From contig NZ_CP094242.1 of assembly GCF_022749515.1 (NCBI RefSeq), positions 372,001 through 436,000 of the forward strand: 64,000 nucleotides of DNA, given 5' to 3'. Both the position numbers and the translations under genes were made by a program. The stretch comes from Morococcus cerebrosus. Lineage in GTDB: Bacteria > Pseudomonadota > Gammaproteobacteria > Burkholderiales > Neisseriaceae. The notes under the pieces were generated by a model that had not been told where the DNA came from, searched no databases, and worked only from the letters and a program-made list of their open reading frames with translations. Below are positions 54,723-64,000 of the stretch, one piece after another (positions within the stretch are counted from its first letter, which is position 1; every line of letters starts with the position of its first letter).

Positions 54723-55376
54723 TTACAATGACTCGGAATTTTCCGGATTTCCGATATTCAAGTTGTCCATTTCTTCTTGATGCGTAGCAAACCATGCTCC
54801 AACGACTTGGTTGACTTCTTCGATGCCTTGCTTTTTAAGGCTGGAAAATAGTTGTACGCTGATGCGTTGACGGGTCATATAGGGTTTGAGCGATTTTTTG
54901 ACTGAGCCTAAAGTTTTGATTTGCTCGTTTTTCGACAGCTTGTCGGCTTTCGACAACAAAATATGCACAGGGCGGCCGGTGATGTGGAAAAAGTCCAGCA
55001 TCCTCAAATCCAGCTCTTTCAATGGGTGGCGCGCATCCATAATCAACACCAAGCCGATGAGCTGGCGCCGTTGTTGGAGGTAGTCGCCCAAGAGTTTGAC
55101 CCAATGCGTGCGGATGGCTTCGGGAACTTGTGCATAGCCGTAACCCGGCAAATCGACCATAAAGCTGCCGTTGCTCAATTCGAAGAAATTGATGTGTTGG
55201 GTTCGCCCCGGCGTTTTGGAAACGTAGGCGAGCCGGACATGGTTGGTCAGGGTATTGATCGCGCTGGATTTGCCTGCGTTACTGCGCCCGACAAATGCGA
55301 TTTCTGCGGGTGTGTCGGGCAGGTCTTTGAGATGGTTGACGGTAGTGAAGAATTTGGCGTTCTGAAAGAGGTTCAT
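54723..55376 (-). CDS. engB: EngB (YihA), ribosome-assembly GTPase
   Basis: 217 residues from the ATG at 55376 ([15 protein letters not shown]); the open frame to 55652 crosses the cytochrome promoter and is rejected. G motifs: G1 [12 protein letters not shown] (about 32-43), G2 Thr in [14 protein letters not shown]3 DLPGYGYA and G4 LLSKADKLS. YihA/EngB acts in 50S ribosomal subunit maturation. Confidence 0.95.
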   Translation of the reverse strand: MNLFQNAKFFTTVNHLKDLPDTPAEIAFVGRSNAGKSSAINTLTNHVRLAYVSKTPGRTQHINFFELSNGSFMVDLPGYGYAQVPEAIRTHWVKLLGDYLQQRRQLIGLVLIMDARHPLKELDLRMLDFFHITGRPVHILLSKADKLSKNEQIKTLGSVKKSLKPYMTRQRISVQLFSSLKKQGIEEVNQVVGAWFATHQEEMDNLNIGNPENSESL

Positions 55377-55576
55377 CCGTATTTCCTTGTTCCCTGAGAC
55401 GGAGTGGCGGAATTTGCCGTGTCCATGTTGCGAAACATGGTAGTAATTTAATGTAAATCTAGTATAGAATAGCACGTTTATAGAATTATCGGTTTTTATC
55501 GGGTAAAATTTATCCGGCGTTTTGAGTATAAAAAAGGCATTGTCGCGGTATGCAATGCTGTAATCAGGAGCACTCC

Positions 55577-56203
55577 ATGAAACGATTGACTTTAGCGGCC
55601 TTGGTTTTGGCTGCCGGCGCGGCTGTCGCTGCCCCGAAAGCGGATATTGCAAAAGGCAAAGAAGTGGCTACTACCATTTGTGCGGCATGTCATGCGGCGG
55701 ACGGCAACAGCGGTATCGCCATGTATCCAAAGCTCGCCGCGCAACACAGTGCCTATATCTACCGTCAAACCTTGGACATTAAAGAAGGCAAACGTACAAA
55801 CGGTTCCGCCGCTGTGATGAAACCTATGGTGATGAACCTGTCCGAGCAAGACATTCTGAATGTATCCGCATTCTATGCCAAACAACAGGCCAAATCCGGC
55901 GAGGCTAACCCGAAACAAAATGATCCTGTTTTGGGCGGCAAAATCTACCGAGGCGGTTTGGTGGATAAAAAAGTTCCTGCCTGTATGTCCTGCCACGGCC
56001 CCAGCGGCGCGGGTATTCCGGGCGGCGGTACCGAAATCGGCGCATATCCGCGCTTAGGCGGCCAACATATGTCTTATGTGGTCGATCAAATGAAGGCTTA
56101 TAAATCCGGACAACGCAAAAACGCGATTATGGAAGATATTGCCAAACGCCTGACCGAAGAAGAGTTGAATGCGGTTTCCAACTTCATCCAAGGTCTGCAT
56201 TGA
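55577..56203 (+). CDS. Cytochrome c4 (dihaem)
   Basis: 208 residues from the ATG at 55577, which has CAGGAG seven bases upstream. Signal peptide of about 19 residues (ending AAVAAP). Two c-type haem sites: CAACH (about 36-40) and CMSCH (about 137-141), each in a cytochrome c domain, with candidate axial Met residues [12 protein letters not shown] and [11 protein letters not shown]. It carries electrons from the bc1 complex to terminal oxidases. Its haems are attached by the ResB/CcsA system encoded next. Confidence 0.94.
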   Translation: MKRLTLAALVLAAGAAVAAPKADIAKGKEVATTICAACHAADGNSGIAMYPKLAAQHSAYIYRQTLDIKEGKRTNGSAAVMKPMVMNLSEQDILNVSAFYAKQQAKSGEANPKQNDPVLGGKIYRGGLVDKKVPACMSCHGPSGAGIPGGGTEIGAYPRLGGQHMSYVVDQMKAYKSGQRKNAIMEDIAKRLTEEELNAVSNFIQGLH

Positions 56204-56240
56204 TTCCTGTCAATCCGTCTGTTTGCGGATGATGTGAATA

Positions 56241-56292
56241 TCAAGGTCGTCTGAAAACGCTTGCTCTTGGGCAATTGTTTTCAGACGACCTT
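56241..56292 (+). terminator. Uptake-sequence terminator after cytochrome c4
   Basis: TCAAGGTCGTCTGAAAACG and complement with a moderate loop, about 40 bases past the stop. Confidence 0.75.
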
Positions 56293-56446
56293 GTGCGATG
56301 GTATGCCGCCGCTTTTGAGGCAATAAGTATTTTCAAATGGCAGCCTTTGGCTTTTTGCCCCATCATATCTATTTTTCGTGCCGTTCGATAATCGGGCCTC
56401 TTCCGGATCCCGACCATCCCCGTATTCTTTATCAAATCAAACCGCT

Positions 56447-58465
56447 ATGAGCAAATCCTCTTCATCCGTCCCCCTTATCCGCAAACCTTGGTTCGCTTTT
56501 TTAAGCTCCATGCGTTTTGCCGTTGCCTTGCTCAGTCTTTTGGGTGTCGCTTCGGTTATCGGGACGGTGTTGCAGCAAAACCAGCCGCAGGTCAATTATG
56601 TTGTGAAATTCGGTCCGTTTTGGTCGCAGATTTTCAATTTTTTAGGCTTGTACGATGTTTATGCGTCCGCTTGGTTTGTGGTCATCATGATGTTTTTGGT
56701 GATATCGACCAGCTTGTGCCTGATTCGCAATGTTCCGCCTTTTCTCCGCGAAATCAAATCGTTCCGTGAAAACGCCAAAGAAAAATCATTGGCGGCGATG
56801 CGCCATTCGACTGTGTTGGAAGGCAAGATGTCGTCTGAAATCGCCCGGCGTTATCTCGAAGTACAAGGCTTCAGCTGCAAAACCGTAACGCGCGAAGACG
56901 GATCGGTTTTGGTTGCTGCTAAAAAAGGGGCGATGAACAAGTGGGGGTATATCTTTGCCCATACTGCGCTGATTGTGATTTGCTTGGGCGGCTTGATAGA
57001 CAGCAACCTCCTGCTGAAAATCGGTATGCTGACCGGACGCGTCGTGCCGGACAACCATTCCGTCTATGCCAAAGACTTCAAACCGGAAAGCATTTTGGGT
57101 ACGTCGAACCTGTCGTTCCGCGGCAATGTGAACATTACCGAAGGGCAAAGCGCGGACGTGGTCTTTCTCAATGCCGACAACGGGATGCTGGTTCAGGATT
57201 TGCCGTTTGAAGTGAAGCTGAAGAAATTCCACATCGACTTTTACAATACCGGGATGCCGCGTGATTTTGCCAGCGATTTGGAAATTACCGACAAGGAAAG
57301 CGGCAAAAAATCCGAACACACCATCCGCGTCAATCATCCGCTGACGCTGCACGGCATCACCATCTATCAAGCGAGCTTTGCCGACGGCGGCTCCGATTTG
57401 AAGTTCAAAGCCTGGAACTTGGGCAACCCAAGCCGCGAGCCGGTAACGCTCAGGGCGACATCTATGCGCGACTTCCCGCTCGACATCGGCAATACGTCCT
57501 ACAAACTGGAGTTTGACCAATTCACGTCTATGAACGTGGAAGACATGAGCAAGTCGTCTGAAAAAGAGCAAACCCTGCAATCAGCGATTAACGACGTGCG
57601 CGCCGTCTCTCAAGAAAACAAAAAATACACCAACATCGGCCCGTCCGTTGTTTACCGAATCCGCGACAAAGCGGGTCAGGCTGTCGAATATAAAAACTAC
57701 ATGCTGCCCGTTAAGCAGGAACAGGATTATTTCTTCATCACCGGTACGCGCACAGGCCTGGAACAGCAATACCGTTGGCTGCGCATTCCTGCCGATAAGA
57801 CTTTCAAACCCGATACCTTCATGGCGATGCGCGAACTCTTGAAAGACGAAGCCGCACGCAAAGCCGTCATCCGCAACGCGACCTTGAACGCGCCCGACAA
57901 CATCCGCGAGCAATTCACCCTTGCCGCCGAAAACACCTTGGGCATTTTTGCGAAAGGCGGCTATTTGGCGTTGGACGAATTTATCACCAAAAACATCCCC
58001 AAAGAGCAGCAGGAAAAAATGCAGGGATATTTTTACGAAATGCTGTTCGGCGTCATGAACGCCGTATTGGAAGAAACCATCCAAAAATACAAGCTGCCCG
58101 CATGGCCTCAAGACGAAGCGCGCAACCGCTTCCTGCTGCACAGCATGGACGCCTATACCGGCCTGACCGAATACCCCGCCCCCATGCTCCTGCAACTGGA
58201 CGGCTTTGAAGAAGTCCGCTCCTCCGGCTTGCAAATGACCCGTTCGCCCGGTGCATTTTTAGTCTATTTAGGCTCTGTTTTGCTGGTTCTCGGCACGATA
58301 TTTATGTTCTACATCCGCGAGAAACGCGCGTGGGTTCTGTTTTCAGACGACCACATCCGCTTTGCCATGTCTTCCAGCCGCAACGAGCGCGACCTGCAAA
58401 AAGAGTTTCCGCAACATACACAAAGCCTGCAACGACTGGCGAAAGATTTGAACCATGACGCATAA
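56447..58465 (+). CDS. resB: ResB/CcsB, cytochrome c biogenesis (system II)
   Basis: 672 residues from the ATG at 56447 (MSKSSSSVPLIRKPW). Four membrane segments: about 23-40, 75-96, 172-190 and close to the C-terminus (about 605-625), with a large periplasmic region between. ResB pattern: FLSSMRFAVALLSLLGVASVIGTVLQQNQP and KWGYIFAHTALIVICLGGLID. With CcsA it exports haem and joins it to apocytochromes c. It overlaps ccsA by 11 bases. Confidence 0.93.
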   Translation: MSKSSSSVPLIRKPWFAFLSSMRFAVALLSLLGVASVIGTVLQQNQPQVNYVVKFGPFWSQIFNFLGLYDVYASAWFVVIMMFLVISTSLCLIRNVPPFLREIKSFRENAKEKSLAAMRHSTVLEGKMSSEIARRYLEVQGFSCKTVTREDGSVLVAAKKGAMNKWGYIFAHTALIVICLGGLIDSNLLLKIGMLTGRVVPDNHSVYAKDFKPESILGTSNLSFRGNVNITEGQSADVVFLNADNGMLVQDLPFEVKLKKFHIDFYNTGMPRDFASDLEITDKESGKKSEHTIRVNHPLTLHGITIYQASFADGGSDLKFKAWNLGNPSREPVTLRATSMRDFPLDIGNTSYKLEFDQFTSMNVEDMSKSSEKEQTLQSAINDVRAVSQENKKYTNIGPSVVYRIRDKAGQAVEYKNYMLPVKQEQDYFFITGTRTGLEQQYRWLRIPADKTFKPDTFMAMRELLKDEAARKAVIRNATLNAPDNIREQFTLAAENTLGIFAKGGYLALDEFITKNIPKEQQEKMQGYFYEMLFGVMNAVLEETIQKYKLPAWPQDEARNRFLLHSMDAYTGLTEYPAPMLLQLDGFEEVRSSGLQMTRSPGAFLVYLGSVLLVLGTIFMFYIREKRAWVLFSDDHIRFAMSSSRNERDLQKEFPQHTQSLQRLAKDLNHDA

Positions 58466-59642
58466 CCATAACCCCCTACCCGAACACGAGCTGCTGACGC
58501 ACAAATCGTTCCTCAAGTCCCTGAATACGGTTGACTGCCTATTCGCCCTCTTGACCGCAGCCGGCGCATTCTTCGCCCAAACCCGCATTCAGCACGCCAT
58601 GGACATCTACGAAATGGTGATTTTGTGGGCAAGCGCGGGCATTACCGTCTTTTTAGGCTGGTTTTTCAAACCCATGCGCTGGTTTGTCCCCTTGTGTGCC
58701 GTCCTCGCATACGGCGCCGTCATGCTCTACGATGGCGAAATCACGCATTCCGACGGCTTCCTGCTCAAATACTTCCTCAGCAGCCAGTCCGCGATTATGT
58801 GGCAATGCGCCTTCGTCTTCTTCGCACTCTTCGCCTACATCACCGGCGCCGTGTTGGCACAACGCAAAAACGTCGCCACCAACACCCTGCTCGGCATGGG
58901 TTCCGTCTTTGCCTGGGTGTCTGCCGTCGCAGGCTTTACCGGGCTTTTAGTGCGCTGGCACGAAAGCTACCTCCTGCGCCCTGACGCAGGACACATCCCC
59001 GTTTCCAACCTCTACGAAGTCTTCATCCTCTTCCTCGTCATCACCGCCCTGATGTACCTCTACTACGAAGCCCGTTTTGCCGTACAAAAACTCGGCGGCT
59101 TCGTCTTCAGCTTCATGGCAATCGTCGTCGGCTTCGTCCTTTGGTACAGCTTTTCCCGCGAAGCACACACCATCCAACCCCTGATTCCCGCCCTGCAATC
59201 ATGGTGGATGAAAATCCACGTTCCTGCTAACTTCATCGGCTACGGCGCATTCTGTATTGCCGCCATGCTCGGCATCGCCGAACTTTGGGCATTGAGAAAC
59301 GAAAACGTCGGCAAAAAATCATCGCTGCCGCCTTCGCAAGTCATCGAAGAAGTCATGTACAAAGCCATCGCCGTCGGCTTTCTGTTCTTCACCATCGCCA
59401 CCATCCTCGGCGCACTGTGGGCGGCTGACGCATGGGGACGCTACTGGAGCTGGGACCCGAAAGAAACTTGGGCATTCATCGTCTGGCTCAACTACGCCGT
59501 CTGGCTGCACCTGCGCCTCGTCGCCGGCTGGCGCGGCAAAATCCTCGCATGGTGGGCAGTCATCGGACTGTTCGTTACCGCCTTTGCCTTCATCGGCGTC
59601 AATATGTTCCTGAGCGGCCTGCACTCTTACGGTACCTTGTAA
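58455..59642 (+). CDS. ccsA: CcsA/ResC, haem lyase of system II
   Basis: 395 residues, about eight helices. Carries the haem-handling WWD domain (WGRYWSWDPKETWAFIVW, about 330-347) and conserved histidines, for example HVPANFIGYG and the C-terminal LHSYGT. Acts with ResB to attach haem to CxxCH motifs in the periplasm. The 11-base overlap with resB suggests coupled translation. Confidence 0.93.
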   Translation: MTHNHNPLPEHELLTHKSFLKSLNTVDCLFALLTAAGAFFAQTRIQHAMDIYEMVILWASAGITVFLGWFFKPMRWFVPLCAVLAYGAVMLYDGEITHSDGFLLKYFLSSQSAIMWQCAFVFFALFAYITGAVLAQRKNVATNTLLGMGSVFAWVSAVAGFTGLLVRWHESYLLRPDAGHIPVSNLYEVFILFLVITALMYLYYEARFAVQKLGGFVFSFMAIVVGFVLWYSFSREAHTIQPLIPALQSWWMKIHVPANFIGYGAFCIAAMLGIAELWALRNENVGKKSSLPPSQVIEEVMYKAIAVGFLFFTIATILGALWAADAWGRYWSWDPKETWAFIVWLNYAVWLHLRLVAGWRGKILAWWAVIGLFVTAFAFIGVNMFLSGLHSYGTL

Positions 59643-59662
59643 GCTTCAAGGCACAATATCGA

Positions 59663-59704
59663 AAGGTCGTCTGAAAAGCCCATACGGTTTTCAGACGACC
59701 TTTT
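59663..59704 (+). terminator. Uptake-sequence terminator after ccsA
   Basis: CGAAAGGTCGTCTGAAAAGC and complement, followed by TTTTTT, 21 bases past the stop. Confidence 0.85.
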
Positions 59705-59800
59705 TTAAATACGGTTCATGTTTATATCCCTTTTATCTTGATGGCTTCCGTTTAAAACAAAGGCAGCTCCCGCAATAAAGAACGAAGCATCTTCCTTAAA

Positions 59801-59846
59801 CAAAGGTCGTCTGAAAACAGTTTCCCATTTTCAGACGACCTTTTTA
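59801..59846 (-). terminator. Uptake-sequence terminator after the patatin gene
   Basis: CAAAGGTCGTCTGAAAAC and complement, 22 bases past the stop of the minus-strand gene at 59868. Confidence 0.85.
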
Positions 59847-59867
59847 TTTGCATAAAGCACTAAAGGC

Positions 59868-60782
59868 TTAGTAGCGGTATGCAGCCAGTTTGCGCCGTAT
59901 TTCAGGAATGGCGGCTTTCGCGGCACGTTCTCCCTCGGCAATGGCACGTTGTTTTTGGCTGAAGCCGCCGACCGCGCCTAAGTCCAAGACTTGGGGATGG
60001 ATGATGACATTTGCTTGGCTTAATTCATGTTGCAGGGCCGATTGCGACATGACGTTGATGGATTGGTCGAGGTAGGAGAAAAAGCCTTGTTTGAGGTTTT
60101 TAGACGGCCTGTCGGAAATATCAACGGCGATGATGAAGTTTGCTCCCTGTTTTTTTGCCGCGCTGACGGGTACGGGCTGGGTCAGTCCGCCGTCAACGTA
60201 TCGACGGCCGCCGATCAGGACGGGTTGGAACACGTTGGGGATGGCGGCGGATGCGCGGACTGCCTGTCCGGCATTGCCGCGGTTGAAGGCGACGGCTTTG
60301 GAAGATTCGAAGTCGGTGGCGACGGCGGCGAATTTAATCGGGAAGTCTTGAATCGGGCGGTTACCGACTTTGCGGTTGATGTAGTCTTGCAGTTTTTGTC
60401 CTTTGATAAAGCCGCTGGTGGATAGGGTCAGATCGACCAAATCGGTTGAGCCGAGAATTTCGGCTTCCAATTCCAAACGGTCGGGACTTGCGCCGGAGGC
60501 ATACAGGCTGCCGACGATGGCGCCTGCCGACGTACCGGTAATGATTTTGACGGGGATGCCGTTTTGTTTGAGGGCTTTGATGATGCCGATATGGGCAAAC
60601 CCTTTGGATGCGCCGCCGCCGAGTGCTAAAGCAACGACTGCCTGCGGTTTGGGGGGAGGGGTAATTTGGGTGTTGTGCCGCGGCGGGTTGACGGGGGAAG
60701 TGTTGCTTGGACACGCACTGAGGATCAGAACGGAAGAGACGGTCAGCGCGGTACGGAAAACGGAGGAAAAGGAGGATTTCAT
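59868..60782 (-). CDS. Patatin-like phospholipase lipoprotein (RssA family)
   Basis: 304 residues from the ATG at 60782 (MKSSFSSVFRTALTV). Lipobox LSAC with Cys24 predicts a lipid anchor. The patatin domain (about 48-300) has the oxyanion loop GGGASKGFAHIG, nucleophile Ser85 in GTSAG and the catalytic Asp in YVDGGLTQP. RssA-like proteins may hydrolyse phospholipids; substrate unknown. The ATG follows an uptake sequence (AGGTCGTCTGAAA) whose AGAGG is the only Shine-Dalgarno candidate. Confidence 0.9.
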   Translation of the reverse strand: MKSSFSSVFRTALTVSSVLILSACPSNTSPVNPPRHNTQITPPPKPQAVVALALGGGASKGFAHIGIIKALKQNGIPVKIITGTSAGAIVGSLYASGASPDRLELEAEILGSTDLVDLTLSTSGFIKGQKLQDYINRKVGNRPIQDFPIKFAAVATDFESSKAVAFNRGNAGQAVRASAAIPNVFQPVLIGGRRYVDGGLTQPVPVSAAKKQGANFIIAVDISDRPSKNLKQGFFSYLDQSINVMSQSALQHELSQANVIIHPQVLDLGAVGGFSQKQRAIAEGERAAKAAIPEIRRKLAAYRY

Positions 60783-60918
60783 TTTCAGACGACCTCTGTG
60801 TAAGAAGGATGTTTTGCCAGGGTGATAATGGAACACGGTAAATTTTATCTTAGCAATCACGTTAAGATGTTATCGTTTGGCATTATCGCACAGCAAGAGG
60901 TCGTCTGAAAACGGTTTG

Positions 60919-62280
60919 TCATTGTTTTTCAGGCTTTTTTACTGCCGTATAGTCTGCCGGTGCGGGAGGGGCGGATTCCGGCATGATGATGACGGTACTT
61001 GAACGGTCGTCCGTCAGCATTTGTGCGGCTTTTTGTACTTCTTCGGCGGTTACGGCCTGTATGCGGCGGCGGATTGCGGCTTCATCGGAATATTTGAACC
61101 CGCGTGCTTCCAAACGACCCATCAGCGAAGCTTGTGAAACCATGGAGTCGCGCGCGTAGATTTCGCCCGCCAATGCCTGTGCTTTGATGCGGTCGAGCTC
61201 TTCTTTGCTGATGCCGTTGTCGGCGATGTCTTTGATTTCGGACTTCATCTGCGTAAGCAGGGTCTCGGCGGATACGTTTTCAGCAGGCATTCCAAATACG
61301 CCGAAAAGCGGCATTTCGCGGCTGAGCAGGTCGTAATGGGCATTTGCGCTTAACGCACTTTGTTTGTCTCGCACGAGGTTTTTGTCCAAACGGCTGGAGG
61401 TATTGCCCGCCAAAACGTCGGTCAGTACATCCAAGGCGTAAGGCAGCTTGTCGTCAAGGCGGGAGAGGGAGGGAACGCGCCAGCTGATGGCAGCCAACGG
61501 TTGACGGGTAACGGGAGAGGAAGCTTGGGCAAAGGAAGGTGCGCGTTTGACCGGTTCGGCTTTCAGGTTGTTCCGTTCAGGCAAAGATTTACGCGGTATT
61601 TTGCCGAACAATCCTGCCGCCGTGCGCAGGGTCTGTTTGGCATCGACATCGCCGACGATGACCAAAACGGCATTATTGGGTGCGTAAAATTGTTTGTACC
61701 AAGCACGCAAATCGTCGGCACGCAAGGTGTGCAGGTCTTCCATATAGCCGATAACGGAGGCTTTCATGGAGGGCAGGGTGAAGCTGTTCAGGTAGATTTG
61801 TTCCCACATCTTCCCGTCGGCATCGTCTTCTGTACGCTGGCGGCGTTCTTCTCGGATAACGTTCATTTCGTTAGCGAACTCTTTATCGCTGAAATTGAGG
61901 TTGTGCATCCGGTCGGCTTCAAGTTTGAGGACTTCGGGCAAGTTGGCAGAGGCGATATTGGCGTAATATACCGTTTCGCTGCGGTTGGTATAGGCATTGT
62001 CATCGCCGCCCAAACGGGCGATGCGGCTGCTGTATTCGCCTGATGGTACGGAAGGCGTACCTTTGAACATCATGTGTTCTAAGGCGTGGCTTAATCCGCT
62101 TTTGCCCGGTTTCTCATCCACGCTGCCGACTTTGTACCAAATCTGGGAAACGGCGACAGGTGCGCGGCGGTCTTCTTTGACGATGATTTTCAGACCGTTG
62201 GGCAGGGTTTGGGACAAGGTTTGTGCGAAGGTGGCGCAAGAGAGGAGGCAGGCAGATAAAAAAACATAACGGCTCAGCAT
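60919..62280 (-). CDS. M16-family zinc peptidase (periplasmic)
   Basis: 453 residues from the ATG at 62280 with TAGGAG six bases upstream; a longer frame to 62397 runs through uptake sequences. Signal peptide of about 19 residues (ending TFAQ). Inverted zinc motif HALEH (65-69) with downstream Glu expected in the ETVYYANI region, followed by the M16 N- and C-terminal domains (pitrilysin/processing-peptidase like, RFSPSLSRLDD-type block). Substrate unknown. Often found as pairs in operons; only one here. Confidence 0.92.
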   Translation of the reverse strand: MLSRYVFLSACLLSCATFAQTLSQTLPNGLKIIVKEDRRAPVAVSQIWYKVGSVDEKPGKSGLSHALEHMMFKGTPSVPSGEYSSRIARLGGDDNAYTNRSETVYYANIASANLPEVLKLEADRMHNLNFSDKEFANEMNVIREERRQRTEDDADGKMWEQIYLNSFTLPSMKASVIGYMEDLHTLRADDLRAWYKQFYAPNNAVLVIVGDVDAKQTLRTAAGLFGKIPRKSLPERNNLKAEPVKRAPSFAQASSPVTRQPLAAISWRVPSLSRLDDKLPYALDVLTDVLAGNTSSRLDKNLVRDKQSALSANAHYDLLSREMPLFGVFGMPAENVSAETLLTQMKSEIKDIADNGISKEELDRIKAQALAGEIYARDSMVSQASLMGRLEARGFKYSDEAAIRRRIQAVTAEEVQKAAQMLTDDRSSTVIIMPESAPPAPADYTAVKKPEKQ

Positions 62281-62345
62281 AATGGCTCCTAATAAATATA
62301 AATGGTAATGGACAGACTGTAACAAGAAATTTGCCCTCAGGCTAT

Positions 62346-62394
62346 AAAAAAGGTCGTCTGAAAACCCCGATTCAAGGTTTTCAGACGACCTTTC
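62346..62394 (-). terminator. Uptake-sequence terminator after gdhA
   Basis: AAAAAGGTCGTCTGAAAACC and complement, followed by CCTTTCCAC, 28 bases past the gdhA stop. Confidence 0.85.
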
Positions 62395-62421
62395 CACATT
62401 TTAAAGTCAGGAGAATCAGAC

Positions 62422-64000
<1,579 letters not shown>

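Noticed and set aside
54657..54723. Short minus-strand frame with CIDGTQIRTVPVVF as a transposase remnant
   Set aside because: Too short, no other transposase motifs or inverted repeats nearby; could be chance.

Overview
The window is a chromosomal segment of a Neisseria species. The 12-base DNA uptake sequence AGGTCGTCTGAA occurs throughout, often as inverted pairs acting as terminators. This is the dialect known for the N. mucosa / N. sicca / N. macacae group (N. meningitidis and N. gonorrhoeae use GCCGTCTGAA). Correia repeat enclosed elements (CREE), a PilC-type adhesin, a system II cytochrome c maturation pair and a split carA/carB locus agree with this. I cannot name the species from the window alone.

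Layout. 1-3447 (minus strand): molybdenum cofactor operon moeA-moaA-mobA-moaC-moaD, cut by the left edge. 3687-12129 (minus): nitrate-respiration block with two NarK transporters, a Mop-type molybdate-binding protein, NarL, a truncated NarX remnant, narI, narJ, narH and a DUF2478 gene. No narG is present where it should precede narH. 12365-16962: amino-acid-binding lipoprotein, small hypotheticals, a candidate small RNA, DUF3465, a full-length CREE, metZ and DUF2788. 17048-25018: housekeeping genes kdsA, panD, cutA, an orphan TonB-C protein, an AT-rich membrane protein, a HAD phosphatase, hda, dedA, hemC, ybeY and corC. 25034-36384: a divergent CREE, dsbC, priA, DUF817, nth, a DegQ/MucD-like lipoprotein protease, an NhaC-type antiporter, nagZ, another CREE and a TerC/CBS protein.

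36637-45456 is the carbamoyl-phosphate synthase locus. carB and carA are separated by about 4.5 kb holding an AT-rich hypothetical gene, a mosaic of two repeat families (about 235 and 280 bp units), a DUF559 gene, a CREE, a periplasmic protein, an entericidin-like lipoprotein and a SemiSWEET. carA has a clear promoter and a leader terminator that could act as an attenuator. 45861-49268 encodes PilC. 49597-51882 is a nitrosative-stress cluster (nnrS, hemerythrin, divergent nsrR). 52243-54477 is a Fur-box-preceded tonB-exbB-exbD operon. 54723-59642 holds engB, cytochrome c4, resB and ccsA. 59868-63759 (minus): patatin-like lipoprotein, M16 peptidase and gdhA.

How it fits together: Moco genes would supply the NarGHI nitrate reductase, NarK proteins move nitrate/nitrite, and NsrR/NnrS/hemerythrin deal with nitric oxide. 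The lack of narG and the truncated sensor kinase suggest that nitrate respiration is decaying here unless narG lies elsewhere. I found no prophage, CRISPR array, tRNA, rRNA or intact insertion sequence. The most unusual structures are the narG-less nar block, the carA-carB repeat mosaic, the carA leader, the possible small RNA at 14493-14571, and uptake sequences that sit where Shine-Dalgarno sequences should be.
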